Assembly (NCBI GenBank): GCA_014764515.1
Contig: JACXWD010000021.1
Coordinates: forward strand, 1-39,295
Origin: Candidatus Polarisedimenticola svalbardensis
Lineage (GTDB): Bacteria > Acidobacteriota > Polarisedimenticolia > Polarisedimenticolales > Polarisedimenticolaceae
Length of the DNA stretch: 39,295 nucleotides
Direction: 5' to 3'
Translations under genes and position numbers: made by a program
The notes under the pieces: model-generated
What the model was told of the DNA's origin: nothing
The model's database searches: none
Seen by the model: the letters and a program-made list of their open reading frames with translations, nothing else
In this document: one piece after another, positions 1 through 7,341 of the stretch
Position numbering within the stretch: the first letter of the stretch is position 1
Layout of the letters: each line of letters opens with the position of its first letter

Positions 1-39
1 TAAGCAGCCCCCTCCTCTTCGATTGCAGCGCCCTTGTGC

Positions 40-116
40 AACCGTCTTGAAGTGATGATTTTAAAAAGAGTCCCGCTTGCGCGGGACTGTTTTCAAATCG
101 TCACTTCAAGACGGTT
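40..116. terminator. nested inverted repeat, probable bidirectional terminator
   Basis: An outer 22-bp stem (40-61 with 95-116, one G:T wobble) encloses an inner 7-bp GC-rich hairpin, GTCCCGC / GCGGGAC at 70-76 and 81-87 with loop TTGC. Read on the minus strand the inner hairpin is followed by CTCTTTTT, and on the plus strand by TGTTTT, so it could stop transcription from smpB and from any gene to the left. The long outer arms are unusual for a simple terminator and may mark a small mobile palindrome. Bases 1-39 hold nothing I recognise. Confidence 0.65.
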
Positions 117-187
117 AATAATAAGAGGATGCTGGATGGGGCTATGAGGTTGGCGTCAGCCGGCGCAGCGCAGGTGCTTCAGTTTAA

Positions 188-224
188 GGTGTCCCCGAAA
201 CCCGGGTTTCGGTTGCTGTCCCCG
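188..224 (+). repeat. dispersed 37-bp palindromic repeat, copy C
   Basis: This 37-bp unit abuts the smpB stop codon. It begins GGTGTCCCCGAAACCC, has the perfect palindrome GAAACCCGGGTTTC in the middle and ends GGTTGCTGTCCCCG. Two near-identical units lie at 32035-32072 (reverse orientation) and 32098-32135. Size, palindromic core and placement at a gene end resemble REP/BIME elements. No transposase is nearby. Confidence 0.75.
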
Positions 225-701
225 TTATCGGTGCTGGCCGGTTTCCCGGGCCATTTCGCGCTCCGCTTCACGGGTGCGGCTGTCTTCCCGCTTGTCGTGG
301 AGTTTCTTGCCCTTGGCGATGCAGATCTCGAGTTTGATCAGGCCGCCCTTCAGGATCATCGCCAGGGGAATCAGGGTCAGGCCTGCGGTTTCCACCGCCT
401 TCGCCAGCTTGCCGATCTCCCGCTTGTGGAGCAGGAGCTTTCGGGGACGGAGGGGATCGTGGTTTTCCCTGTTGCCGTGGGTGTACGGGCTGATGTGGGC
501 GTTTACCAAAAATACTTCGCCGTTCCGGATTTTTCCGTAGGCATCCTTGAGGTTCACCCGACCTTCCCGGGCGGATTTCACCTCGGTGCCAAGGAGCTCG
601 ATACCGGCCTCGAAAGTTTCCAGGATGTGGAACTCGTGGCGGGCTGCTCGGTTTTTGGCCAGGACCGGGTTTGCGCTCCGCTCCTTCCGCTTCCGGGCCA
701 T
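225..701 (-). CDS. smpB: SsrA-binding protein SmpB
   Basis: SmpB binds tmRNA and delivers it to ribosomes stalled on broken mRNAs (trans-translation) in the cytoplasm. The 158-aa product has the usual family length. It shows the OB-fold core NRAARHEFHILETFEAGI, the conserved GTEVKS and GRVNLKDAY segments, the HISPYTHGN loop and the basic tail (GKKLHDKRED) that enters the mRNA channel. ATG at 701 is preceded by GGAGG (707-711 on the opposite strand). A longer in-frame reading exists upstream, but its sequence does not belong to the family. No ssrA gene is visible in the window. The gene is divergent from ricT, 72 bp apart, and ends against a dispersed repeat and a large hairpin. Confidence 0.97.
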   Translation of the reverse strand: MARKRKERSANPVLAKNRAARHEFHILETFEAGIELLGTEVKSAREGRVNLKDAYGKIRNGEVFLVNAHISPYTHGNRENHDPLRPRKLLLHKREIGKLAKAVETAGLTLIPLAMILKGGLIKLEICIAKGKKLHDKREDSRTREAEREMARETGQHR

Positions 702-761
702 CGGGTACCTCCGGGAAAAGCTAGAGTCTAGCCGAGATCCCTGATTTATCCAGCGGTGTTG

Positions 762-774
762 TACCATACGCGGA
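762..774 (+). promoter_or_regulatory. candidate -10 box, leaderless start of ricT
   Basis: TACCAT at 762-767 lies exactly 6 nt before ATG 774 and no Shine-Dalgarno is present. A start of transcription 7 nt after the box would fall on the A of the start codon. The same geometry is seen before the ferredoxin gene (start 34525). No convincing -35 box was found, so this rests on spacing alone. Confidence 0.35.
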
Positions 775-1454
775 TGGAAGTGCTTGCAATCAGGATCCCG
801 CCTGCCACCCGATCCACCACCTGCGTCGCCAACGGGCTGAACCTGGATGTGGGGACCGGCTGCATCGTGGAATCGGACCGGGGACACGAATTCGGGATCG
901 TGACCAGGCCGGTGATGGACAACCGGTTCTTCAAGCCGGGAGGCGCCAAGATCCCCGTGCTGGTCCGGCCGGCGACCCGGGATGATGAAGAAGCCTATGC
1001 TCACAAGGCCTCGGTGGAGAACCTCAGCCGGGAGTTCTGCCAGGACCGCATCCGATCCCTGAAGCTCAAAATGAAACTGGGCCAGGTCGAAATGCAGCTG
1101 GACGGCAAGAAGTTGACCTTCTACTTCACAGCCGAGGGCAGGGTCGATTTCCGCGCCCTGGTCCGGGACCTGGCGGCGGAGTACCACACCCGGATCGAGT
1201 TGCGACAGATCGGCGCCCGGGACGATGCTCAGCTGGACGGCGGTTGCGGCCCGTGCGGCAGGGACCTGTGTTGTTCCACCTGGTTGAAAGGGTTCCAGCC
1301 GGTTTCCATCAAGATGGCCAAGGCCCAGGGCTTGTCGCTGAACCCGTCCAAGATCTCGGGAATGTGCGGCCGGCTCATGTGTTGCCTCAAGTATGAGTAC
1401 GACCCGTCCGCCCCGCGGCCGAACCGGAAGTCGGAGCAGCGTTCCGGCTCATGA
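774..1454 (+). CDS. ricT: PSP1-domain protein, RicT/YaaT family
   Basis: The 226-aa product matches the PSP1 C-terminal domain family (Bacillus YaaT/RicT), which in Bacillus joins a complex controlling RNase Y processing and phosphorelay. The Cys-rich segment GGCGPCGRDLCCSTW followed by GMCGRLMCCLKYE fits the cluster that binds Fe-S in RicT. The early part contains FGIVTRPV and the middle VEMQLDGKKLTFYFTAEGRVDFR, both family hallmarks. No RicA or RicF partner gene is present, so the exact role here is open. A GTG at 756 is an alternative start. The stop overlaps the next start as ATGA (1451-1454), so the YeiH-like exporter is probably translationally coupled. Confidence 0.9.
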   Translation: MEVLAIRIPPATRSTTCVANGLNLDVGTGCIVESDRGHEFGIVTRPVMDNRFFKPGGAKIPVLVRPATRDDEEAYAHKASVENLSREFCQDRIRSLKLKMKLGQVEMQLDGKKLTFYFTAEGRVDFRALVRDLAAEYHTRIELRQIGARDDAQLDGGCGPCGRDLCCSTWLKGFQPVSIKMAKAQGLSLNPSKISGMCGRLMCCLKYEYDPSAPRPNRKSEQRSGS

Positions 1455-2434
1455 CCTTTAAAGCGCGTCTCCCGGGAGTGGCGCTGGCGTCGGGCCTGGG
1501 AATCCTGAGCGTATTCCTGTCCCGCTCCGGTCTGATCCCGTTTGCCGGTGCGATCACCATCGCCATCGTCCTCGGTATCCTTGTTGGAAATTTTGCGCCT
1601 GTCTCGAGAATCCGGCCTGAAGGGATCAGTTGGTGTGAAACGGTCCTGCTGTCATGGGCTGTCGCACTGATGGGACTGAACCTGGATTTCGGTGTGCTCG
1701 CCGACATGAGAGGTGGCGGCGGCGCTGCAGTCATCACGGTGGTGATCGTTGTCGCGGCGACCCTGGGGATCGCTCTGGTGGTGGGCCGATCGGTCGGGCT
1801 GCCCAGGTCCCTGAGCCTGCTTCTCGGCGTCGGCAGCGCGATCTGCGGTTCGTCGGCAATCGCCGCAGTGGCGCCGCTGGTGACCCGGGATCGCAGCGAG
1901 ATCGGGCTCAGCATCAGCGTCGTCAATCTGCTGGGAGTCATCGGGATCTTCCTGTTGCCTGCCATTGTGGTCCTGCAGGGGTTGGGGGAATCGTCCGGAG
2001 GCCTCCTGATCGGCGGGAGCCTCCAGGCGGTCGGTCACGTGGTCGCAGCCGGCTTCTCGGTCAGTGACGGGGTGGGAGAGCTGGCGACGGTGGTGAAGAT
2101 GTTCCGGATCCTGCTCCTCGGTCCGGTTGTGATCGGGGTGGGGTTGGCGATGCGATCCCGCGGCAGTGCGTCGTGGCGGCTGGTTCCGGGCTACATTGTG
2201 GCGTTTATCGTGCTGGCGGTCGTGGGTAACCTGGGGATCCTCCCCGAGGGATGGACCGGCGCCGTCAAGACGGTGAGCAAGGTGATGCTGGCCGTCGCCA
2301 TGGCCGGAGTCGGCCTTCGCATCCAGGTGGCCGGGCTGATCCGCCAGGGCCCCCGGGCGCTGCTGGCAGGTGGAGCGATCTTCGTCGTACAGATCGTGCT
2401 GTTGTCGCTCTTCATCCGTTTCCAGGGCGGATAA
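1451..2434 (+). CDS. YeiH/UPF0324 family membrane protein (putative sulfate exporter family)
   Basis: This 327-aa inner-membrane protein has about ten hydrophobic segments. The family signature GSAICGSSAIAAVAP lies near residue 130, followed by NLLGVIGIFLLPA and GGSLQAVGHVVAAG, which are typical of UPF0324 (YeiH, Cons_hypoth698). The family is annotated as putative anion or sulfate exporters; the substrate is not established and nothing nearby settles it. The start overlaps the ricT stop by 4 bp. The gene converges on rsmI with only 5 bp between the stop codons, and the junction TAACCCGGTTA is itself a palindrome. Confidence 0.88.
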   Translation: MTFKARLPGVALASGLGILSVFLSRSGLIPFAGAITIAIVLGILVGNFAPVSRIRPEGISWCETVLLSWAVALMGLNLDFGVLADMRGGGGAAVITVVIVVAATLGIALVVGRSVGLPRSLSLLLGVGSAICGSSAIAAVAPLVTRDRSEIGLSISVVNLLGVIGIFLLPAIVVLQGLGESSGGLLIGGSLQAVGHVVAAGFSVSDGVGELATVVKMFRILLLGPVVIGVGLAMRSRGSASWRLVPGYIVAFIVLAVVGNLGILPEGWTGAVKTVSKVMLAVAMAGVGLRIQVAGLIRQGPRALLAGGAIFVVQIVLLSLFIRFQGG

Positions 2435-2439
2435 CCCGG

Positions 2440-3285
2440 TTAATCGAGCTCGCCGGCTTCCACCAGGCTGCGATACAACGCCGCCTTCTTCAGGCCCGTA
2501 CTCCGGGTCAGGGATCGCAATGCGGCCCGACGGTCGTTACCGTGCTCCGCCATGGCGTTCCGGAACGAGGCGACCAGTTCGTCCTGATCTGCGGTCCGGC
2601 CCGGATCATCCTTGCCGGCCCCGGCGATGGCGAGACAGAACTCGCCTTTCACCGATCCGGCGATCAGCGCCTCGCCCAGGGCGGCGGCGGTTCCCCTCAG
2701 GATCTGTTCGTGAACCTTGGTCAGTTCCCTTCCCAGAACGATGAGCCGCTCCCCGAGGATGGCGTCCATATCGGTCAGCGCTTCCTGGATCCGGTGGGGT
2801 GTTTCGAACAGCACCACCGTACGTTGTTCACTGGCCAGCTCCCGCAACCGCCGTCGCCGTTCACCACCTCGATGGGGCAGGAAGCCGTCGAAGACGTACC
2901 GGTCCGCCGGCAGTCCGCTTGCGGACAGCAGGGTCGTAACCGCCGAGGGGCCGGGAACCGGCACCACCTGGAAGCCGTGGGCGTGAACCTGGTCCACCAG
3001 GAGCGAGCCTGGATCGGAGACCGCCGGCGTCCCGCCGTCGGAAACCAGGGCGATGTCGCCTCCGCCGGCAATCAACCCGAGCAGCTCTGGGATCCGGGCC
3101 TGCTCGTTGTGCTTGTGGCAGGAGGACATCGGGGTGGATATCTGGTGGCGCGCCAGCAGGCGGGCGGTCCGCCGGGTATCCTCGCAGGCGATCCTGTCTA
3201 CCTGTTCCAGGAGCTCCGTCGCCCGGGGCGACAGATCGTCCAGGTTGCCCAGCGGGGTGGCGATGACGTACAGCGTGCCGGCCAT
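2440..3285 (-). CDS. rsmI: 16S rRNA (cytidine-1402 2'-O)-methyltransferase RsmI
   Basis: RsmI methylates the ribose of C1402 in the decoding centre of 16S rRNA using S-adenosylmethionine. The 281-aa product has the family motifs in order: ATPLGNLDDLSPRA (9-22), CEDTR (34-38), VSDGGTPAVSDPG (81-93), VPVPGPSA and LSASGLP (109-126), then GFLPHRG and FETPHR. ATG at 3285 has GAGGG upstream. It is the last gene of the nitrilase-nadE-rsmI operon, 19 bp after nadE. The C-terminal part is Arg- and Ala-rich, as in the family's tail domain. Confidence 0.96.
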   Translation of the reverse strand: MAGTLYVIATPLGNLDDLSPRATELLEQVDRIACEDTRRTARLLARHQISTPMSSCHKHNEQARIPELLGLIAGGGDIALVSDGGTPAVSDPGSLLVDQVHAHGFQVVPVPGPSAVTTLLSASGLPADRYVFDGFLPHRGGERRRRLRELASEQRTVVLFETPHRIQEALTDMDAILGERLIVLGRELTKVHEQILRGTAAALGEALIAGSVKGEFCLAIAGAGKDDPGRTADQDELVASFRNAMAEHGNDRRAALRSLTRSTGLKKAALYRSLVEAGELD

Positions 3286-3304
3286 GGTGAACCCTCGCCT
3301 GGTA

Positions 3305-4132
3305 TCAGGATTTCCAGTCCCGGGGATATCGGAAGTCCCACCCCACGGACCGGGTCGAAACCTTGGCGATCACCGGCAACCTGCGTTTGAACTGGGAGCC
3401 TGTGATCAGGTTGAGAACTCGATCTACCATTTCCCGGGAGAAGCCTTTCTCAACAGCCGTGGCCGGCGAGACCCTGGCGTCCACAAGCAACGCCAGCAGG
3501 TTATCCACTTCTTCGTAGGTAAACCCGAGTTCGTCTTCGTCGCTCTGGTCCGGCCACAGATCGGCGCTGGGCGGCTTGGACACCACTAGGTCGGGCACCT
3601 GCAGGTGCCGGGCCAGTTGCCGCACCTGGGTTTTGTACAGGTCGCCGATCGGATTGAGGGCAGATGCCATGTCGCCATGTAGCGTGCCGTAGCCCAGGAG
3701 GATCTCGGTCTTGTTGCTGGTTCCAAGGACCAGCGCCTTCTCCCGGGCGGAAAGATCATAGAGAACCGTCATGCGGCAGCGCGCCATGACGTTCCCGAGA
3801 CGGAGACGGTCCATCTCCCCGACGCTCTCTCGGCATCCCTCCACCATGGCGGTGATATTCACGGTTTCCGACCCGATTCCAAGAGCATCCACCACCAGGG
3901 CGGCGTCGGTAAGGGATTCCCGGGAACTGGACCGGTACGGCATCAGAACGGCATGTATCCGCTCCGGGCCGAGTGCGACGGCTGCCAGGTAGGTGGAGAC
4001 GGCGGAGTCCAGGCCGCCTGACAGCCCTACAACCAGGCGCGAGAGCCCTGTCCGTTCCAGCTCGCTGCGGATGAATCCGGTAAGGATGTCGGTAGTGGCG
4101 GACGGGTCGATCCCGAGGTCGGCTTCACGCAT
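3305..4132 (-). CDS. nadE: NAD+ synthetase, ammonia-dependent type
   Basis: NadE converts nicotinic acid adenine dinucleotide, ATP and ammonia into NAD+. The 275-aa product has the ATP-pyrophosphatase P-loop SGGLDS (38-43), LGTSNKTE, GYGTLHGD and KPPSADLWPDQSDEDELG, all core motifs. It lacks the N-terminal glutaminase domain found in long glutamine-dependent enzymes, so by itself it should use free NH3. A stand-alone nitrilase-family amidase gene ends on its start codon (TGATG at 4134-4130), which suggests the two act together. The chosen ATG at 4132 gives normal family length; the longer upstream reading is an out-of-family extension inside the neighbour. Confidence 0.95.
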   Translation of the reverse strand: MREADLGIDPSATTDILTGFIRSELERTGLSRLVVGLSGGLDSAVSTYLAAVALGPERIHAVLMPYRSSSRESLTDAALVVDALGIGSETVNITAMVEGCRESVGEMDRLRLGNVMARCRMTVLYDLSAREKALVLGTSNKTEILLGYGTLHGDMASALNPIGDLYKTQVRQLARHLQVPDLVVSKPPSADLWPDQSDEDELGFTYEEVDNLLALLVDARVSPATAVEKGFSREMVDRVLNLITGSQFKRRLPVIAKVSTRSVGWDFRYPRDWKS

Positions 4133-5010
4133 CACAGGTCCTGATCCGGCTCGGGTAGGCCGAACCGCTCGGTTCGGATCCTGCCCATTTCCCGGTACAC
4201 CAGTTCCAGCCGGGCGTCCCGCAGAAGAGGGTAGGCGGTCCGGGCCCGGCGAAGAACCTCCCCCTCCAGTTCCACTATCAGCCAGCCCTCTAGAAGGGCC
4301 GGGATCGAACCGATTTCTCTGCCGAACGGATCGATGGCGATAGATCCGCCACCGAAGTTCAGTCCATCCTCGTAACCGACCCGGTTCACGTAGACCACCT
4401 GGGCGGTCTGGAACTGGGCGGTGGTTCTCAACAGATCGTGCCATACAGGTACGCTGGTGACGCCGGTCTCGGGCCGGGCGCCACGGGTCGGCCCGCTCCC
4501 CAGTACGAACAGGATCTCGGCGCCGTCCTGGGCCAGGAGCCAGGCGTTGGGTGAATGCCAGACATCCTCGCAGATCAGCGTTCCGATCCGGCCGAAAGGC
4601 AGCCCGGCCGTTCGCAGCTGATCACCTGCAGCGAAATCACGACCTTCGTCGAACATGCCGTAGGTCGGCAGGTGGATCTTGCGGTGGACGTGGACGACCT
4701 TCCCTCCGGAAAGGTAGACCGCCGAGTTGTAGAAACGGTGGCCTTCCCCTTCCTCTACCAGGCCGACCAGGGCGTCGATATGGCGTGAGCTTTCCAGGAG
4801 TGGTTTGAGCTCCGGGGAGTCGAGGGTCCGGGCCACATCGGGGGTCTGGTCCTTGAGCAGGTAGCCGGTCAGCGAAAGCTCGGGAAAGACCACCAGGCCG
4901 GCGCCTTCCTCCCGGCCCCGCCGGAGCAGGTCCAGGTGCATTCCGATGTTCGCCTGCAGGTCCCCGAGTTTGGGAGCGATCTGTGCCAGGGCGACGCGAA
5001 CGGTCTGCAT
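4132..5010 (-). CDS. carbon-nitrogen hydrolase (nitrilase superfamily), probable glutaminase partner of NadE
   Basis: The 292-aa product shows the complete Glu-Lys-Cys catalytic triad of the nitrilase superfamily: Glu44 in VFPELSLTGY, Lys111 in HRKIHLPTYGMFDEG and Cys147 in LICEDVW. The sequence resembles the glutaminase domain of glutamine-dependent NAD synthetase, and the next gene is a short nadE that lacks this domain. I infer that it supplies ammonia from glutamine to NadE. ATG at 5010 begins the canonical MQTVRVALAQIAP start, with GGAG upstream. TATGGT on the minus strand (5046-5041) could be the -10 box, giving a leader of about 25 nt. A general omega-amidase role cannot be excluded. 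Confidence 0.85.
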   Translation of the reverse strand: MQTVRVALAQIAPKLGDLQANIGMHLDLLRRGREEGAGLVVFPELSLTGYLLKDQTPDVARTLDSPELKPLLESSRHIDALVGLVEEGEGHRFYNSAVYLSGGKVVHVHRKIHLPTYGMFDEGRDFAAGDQLRTAGLPFGRIGTLICEDVWHSPNAWLLAQDGAEILFVLGSGPTRGARPETGVTSVPVWHDLLRTTAQFQTAQVVYVNRVGYEDGLNFGGGSIAIDPFGREIGSIPALLEGWLIVELEGEVLRRARTAYPLLRDARLELVYREMGRIRTERFGLPEPDQDL

Positions 5011-5411
5011 AGGCTGTTTCTCCACGACAGGAAGGGTTCTACCATAGCAGGAGAGAGAGCTTGCGTCTGCAAAACGAGGCCAGAATGGCACGTCCAGGAT
5101 CAAGTACGTCGTATTGACTGAGTTTATATGGGAGAGGGCACAGCTTCGCCATTCTCGGATTGTCAAGGGTTACCTTTTTATAGGAATAACCTCTGACGTG
5201 TAGTCTGGGCGACCACCAACAAGCTAGCACAGAAAACATTTTTCTTCACCAGCTCCGGACCAACCGGGCTATTTCGATTGGAATGGTTAACTATTTTGAC
5301 TATTCTTGGTTTCCCCGTCGGGTCACATAATAAAAGTGCCGGGAAGTTGGCCCGAATCTTTCATATGTGATGGTTCCGATACGAACCCATGTCCAAACGG
5401 AGACACCAGGT
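5011..5411. other. 401-bp intergenic region between divergent operons
   Basis: This stretch is more AT-rich than its surroundings and has no convincing ORF or tRNA. It must hold the promoters of the nitrilase-nadE-rsmI operon (leftward) and of the sigma-factor gene (rightward). The best rightward candidate is TTGGAA (5278-5283), a 17-bp spacer and TATTCT (5301-5306); a second is TTGGTT (5306-5311) with TAATAA (5328-5333). Neither is close to consensus. A perfect TTGACA on the minus strand near 5160 has no matching -10 box. Confidence 0.35.
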
Positions 5412-6605
5412 ATGGCACGCAAAGCAACAGTCCAGGACCAGGAAGCCCTGGAAAACAAAAGGGAAGAACACGAGGAGGCAGCCGTTCGCCGAGCTGCCGC
5501 CGCCATCGACCCCAAAGCCCGGGGTGCCAGGAAGCGTCAGCTGGAGAGAGGCCTCAAGGCCGATCGTCAGGCTGCCGCCATCCTCCCGATCTATCTCCGC
5601 GAGATGGGCGCCACCCCGCTGATCGACGAGCATCGTGAAGTGGAACTGGCCAAGGAGCTCCAGGACGCAAGGAAGGGCATGGCTGCCCTGGCGATCAAGC
5701 TGCCGGCCGCCGTTCGTGAAATCGTTCTGCCTGCCGGCCTGGAAGGGCCGAAGAGGGGCAGGGAGTGGCCTCTGGACGACATGGAAACGTTCTACAAGAA
5801 CCTGGTGCGCTACAACCGGGAGTTCAAAGACACCCGGCTCAAGGCCGCCATGAAGAACGCCAGGGGGTTCAACCGGCACCTGGATCACGCCCGGGACGCC
5901 CTCATCCTTGCGAACCTGAGGCTGGTTGTCCATATCGCCAAGAAATACCTGAATCACGGCATCTCCTTCATGGACCTGATCCAGGAAGGAAACATCGGCC
6001 TGATGAAGGCGGTTGAGAAGTTCGAGTACGAGCGGGGCAACAAGTTCTCCACGTACGCGTACTGGTGGATCAAGCAGGCGATCGAGCGGGCCATCGCCGA
6101 CAAGGCCCGTGTGATCCGGATTCCGGTCCATGTGAATGAAAAAATCAAGAAGATCTCCCGGGTTGCACGTGAGCTGAGCGAACGTCTGGGCCGCAAGGCG
6201 ACTCCGGAAGAGATCGCCAAGAAGCTGCGGATGCCGGTTACCAAGGTCGAGGAGATTCTCGGCGTGGTTCAGGATCCCCAGGCGCTGGAGGATATGTCCG
6301 CCGACGACGACAGCCCGGGGCTGCTCCGGTTCGTCGCCGACCCGAATGCGCCATGCCCGCTGGAGCGGACGGTGGATCGGGAACTCCGTGAGAAGATCGA
6401 ATCGACCCTGAAGGTTCTGAACCCCAGGGAAGAGGAGATCATCCGGTTGCGGTTCGGCATCGGACGGGACATGCCCTACACCCTCGAGGAGATCGGGCGG
6501 GTTATGGGGCTCTCCAGGGAGCGGGTCCGCCAGATCGAGGCGACCGCCCTGAAGAAGATCCAGTCGGCCCAGGAGTGCCGGGATCTCCGGGAGTTCCTCG
6601 GGTAG
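5412..6605 (+). CDS. RNA polymerase sigma factor, sigma-70 group (RpoD/RpoS-like)
   Basis: The 397-aa factor has region 1.2 (ILPIYLREMGATPL, 57-70), an insert of about 90 residues, region 2 (LRLVVHIAKKYL, DLIQEGNIGLMKAVEKFEYERG and FSTYAYWWIKQAI, 169-224), region 3 (VIRIPVHVNEKIKKI) and region 4 with the -35-binding helix-turn-helix (YTLEEIGRVMGLSRERVRQIE, 356-376). Region 1.1 is absent or replaced by a charged Ala/Arg/Glu-rich N-terminus. It is shorter than a typical RpoD and could be the primary factor or an RpoS-like group 2 factor. ATG 5412 (MARKATV) has GGAG about 10 nt upstream; GTG 5367 is an alternative start. A terminator follows, so it looks monocistronic. Confidence 0.93.
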   Translation: MARKATVQDQEALENKREEHEEAAVRRAAAAIDPKARGARKRQLERGLKADRQAAAILPIYLREMGATPLIDEHREVELAKELQDARKGMAALAIKLPAAVREIVLPAGLEGPKRGREWPLDDMETFYKNLVRYNREFKDTRLKAAMKNARGFNRHLDHARDALILANLRLVVHIAKKYLNHGISFMDLIQEGNIGLMKAVEKFEYERGNKFSTYAYWWIKQAIERAIADKARVIRIPVHVNEKIKKISRVARELSERLGRKATPEEIAKKLRMPVTKVEEILGVVQDPQALEDMSADDDSPGLLRFVADPNAPCPLERTVDRELREKIESTLKVLNPREEEIIRLRFGIGRDMPYTLEEIGRVMGLSRERVRQIEATALKKIQSAQECRDLREFLG

Positions 6606-6632
6606 AAACCTCGCTTACAGGTTGAGTTTCCC

Positions 6633-6667
6633 ATGGGGTCGGATTCAGGTCTGGCCCCATTTTTTTA
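6633..6667 (+). terminator. rho-independent terminator of the sigma-factor gene
   Basis: The stem ATGGGGTC (6633-6640) pairs with GGCCCCAT (6653-6660, one G:T pair) around a 12-nt loop, followed directly by a run of seven T (6660-6666). It lies 28 bp after the sigma-factor stop codon. Confidence 0.85.
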
Positions 6668-7049
6668 TCCCTGCACCGCCATGAACCTGTGGATGGGGCT
6701 GTTGAAAAAAAATGTGAGGCCGGAAACCAACCGATCGAGGCGTCGAAACAGACCCGTCTGAATGGGTAAATGAATGAAAACAGGCATCTTGTGTAATAAG
6801 ACCCGGATGGCGGGCTGAGGTGGTATTCAGGCGAGTCGGTCGCAATTGGCCTGCTTTCCACAGATTTTCCACAGGAAATCAGCCCGGGATCTGTTGAAAA
6901 ACAGTTTTTTTCCCACAGATCCTGGAGGGGCTTGCGGATCGCGGTTTTCGTACCGCATGGAGGCAGGAATCAAGGGTGGACAGCATCAAATCGCGGTACA
7001 TTGTTGATGAATATTGATCCGGCCGACCTTGAGCCGGGAGTGTCCGGTC
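6668..7049. other. intergenic region with a cluster of DnaA-box-like 9-mers
   Basis: No gene is supported in these 382 bp. DnaA-box-like sequences (consensus TTATCCACA) are at 6865-6873 (TTTTCCACA, one mismatch), 6854-6862 (CTTTCCACA), 6909-6917 (TTTCCCACA) and, reversed, 6688-6696 (TGTGGATGG). Two weaker reversed copies TGTTGAAAA are at 6700-6708 and 6892-6900. A-rich and T-rich runs lie among them, as in replication origins or DnaA-regulated regions. CTGTT-GAAA-AACAG followed by seven T (6891-6911) could also act as a weak terminator. No dnaA, dnaN or gidA lies nearby, so an origin is only a possibility. Confidence 0.35.
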
Positions 7050-7271
7050 ATGACGATTTTTGAACTACGCCAGAATTACCACGATTCGCTGGGCAACATG
7101 CGAACCTGGCTGGGAGATACCTCTCTGTCCGGGGGCCTGACCGTACTGGACCGACTTTCAATACTGGACGCATGGCAGCAGGAAATGCTGGAGTACTTCG
7201 AGAAGAACGGCTACTGCTTCAGTTGCTCCCGCCGCCTTGAAAGGTGTGTCTGCCCCGAACACGGCTTCTAG
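7050..7271 (+). CDS. small Cys-rich hypothetical protein
   Basis: I do not recognise this 73-aa protein. Residues 1-52 look helical and amphipathic (LTVLDRLSILDAWQQEMLEYFEKN). The C-terminus has Cys56, Cys59, Cys66, Cys68 and His71 (CFSCSRRLERCVCPEHGF), a CxxC-CxC arrangement likely to bind zinc. ATG 7050 has GGGAG (7036-7040) at good spacing; an upstream in-frame start (7014) lacks one. It sits alone after the DnaA-box-like region and 70 bp before the acetyltransferase gene. Short length and no known homologue leave some doubt that it is a gene, but the ribosome-binding site and Cys pattern support it. Confidence 0.6.
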   Translation: MTIFELRQNYHDSLGNMRTWLGDTSLSGGLTVLDRLSILDAWQQEMLEYFEKNGYCFSCSRRLERCVCPEHGF

Positions 7272-7341
7272 CTCGTTCCATCTCCGCCTTACCCACCTTC
7301 CCGATGTACGATGATCACCGCAATGTCGTAGGGGAGGGGCT

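Noticed and set aside
1-224. tmRNA (ssrA) beside smpB
   Set aside because: No tRNA-like ends, ANDxxLAA-type tag frame or CCA end was found; the visible structure is a palindrome and a dispersed repeat.
129-731. A 200-codon plus-strand frame opposite smpB
   Set aside because: smpB on the minus strand is unambiguous, and the plus-strand product has no recognisable domain or ribosome-binding site.
5011-5411. tRNA or small RNA in the long gap before the sigma-factor gene
   Set aside because: No GGTTCRA T-loop with matching acceptor stem and no strong terminator hairpin were seen.
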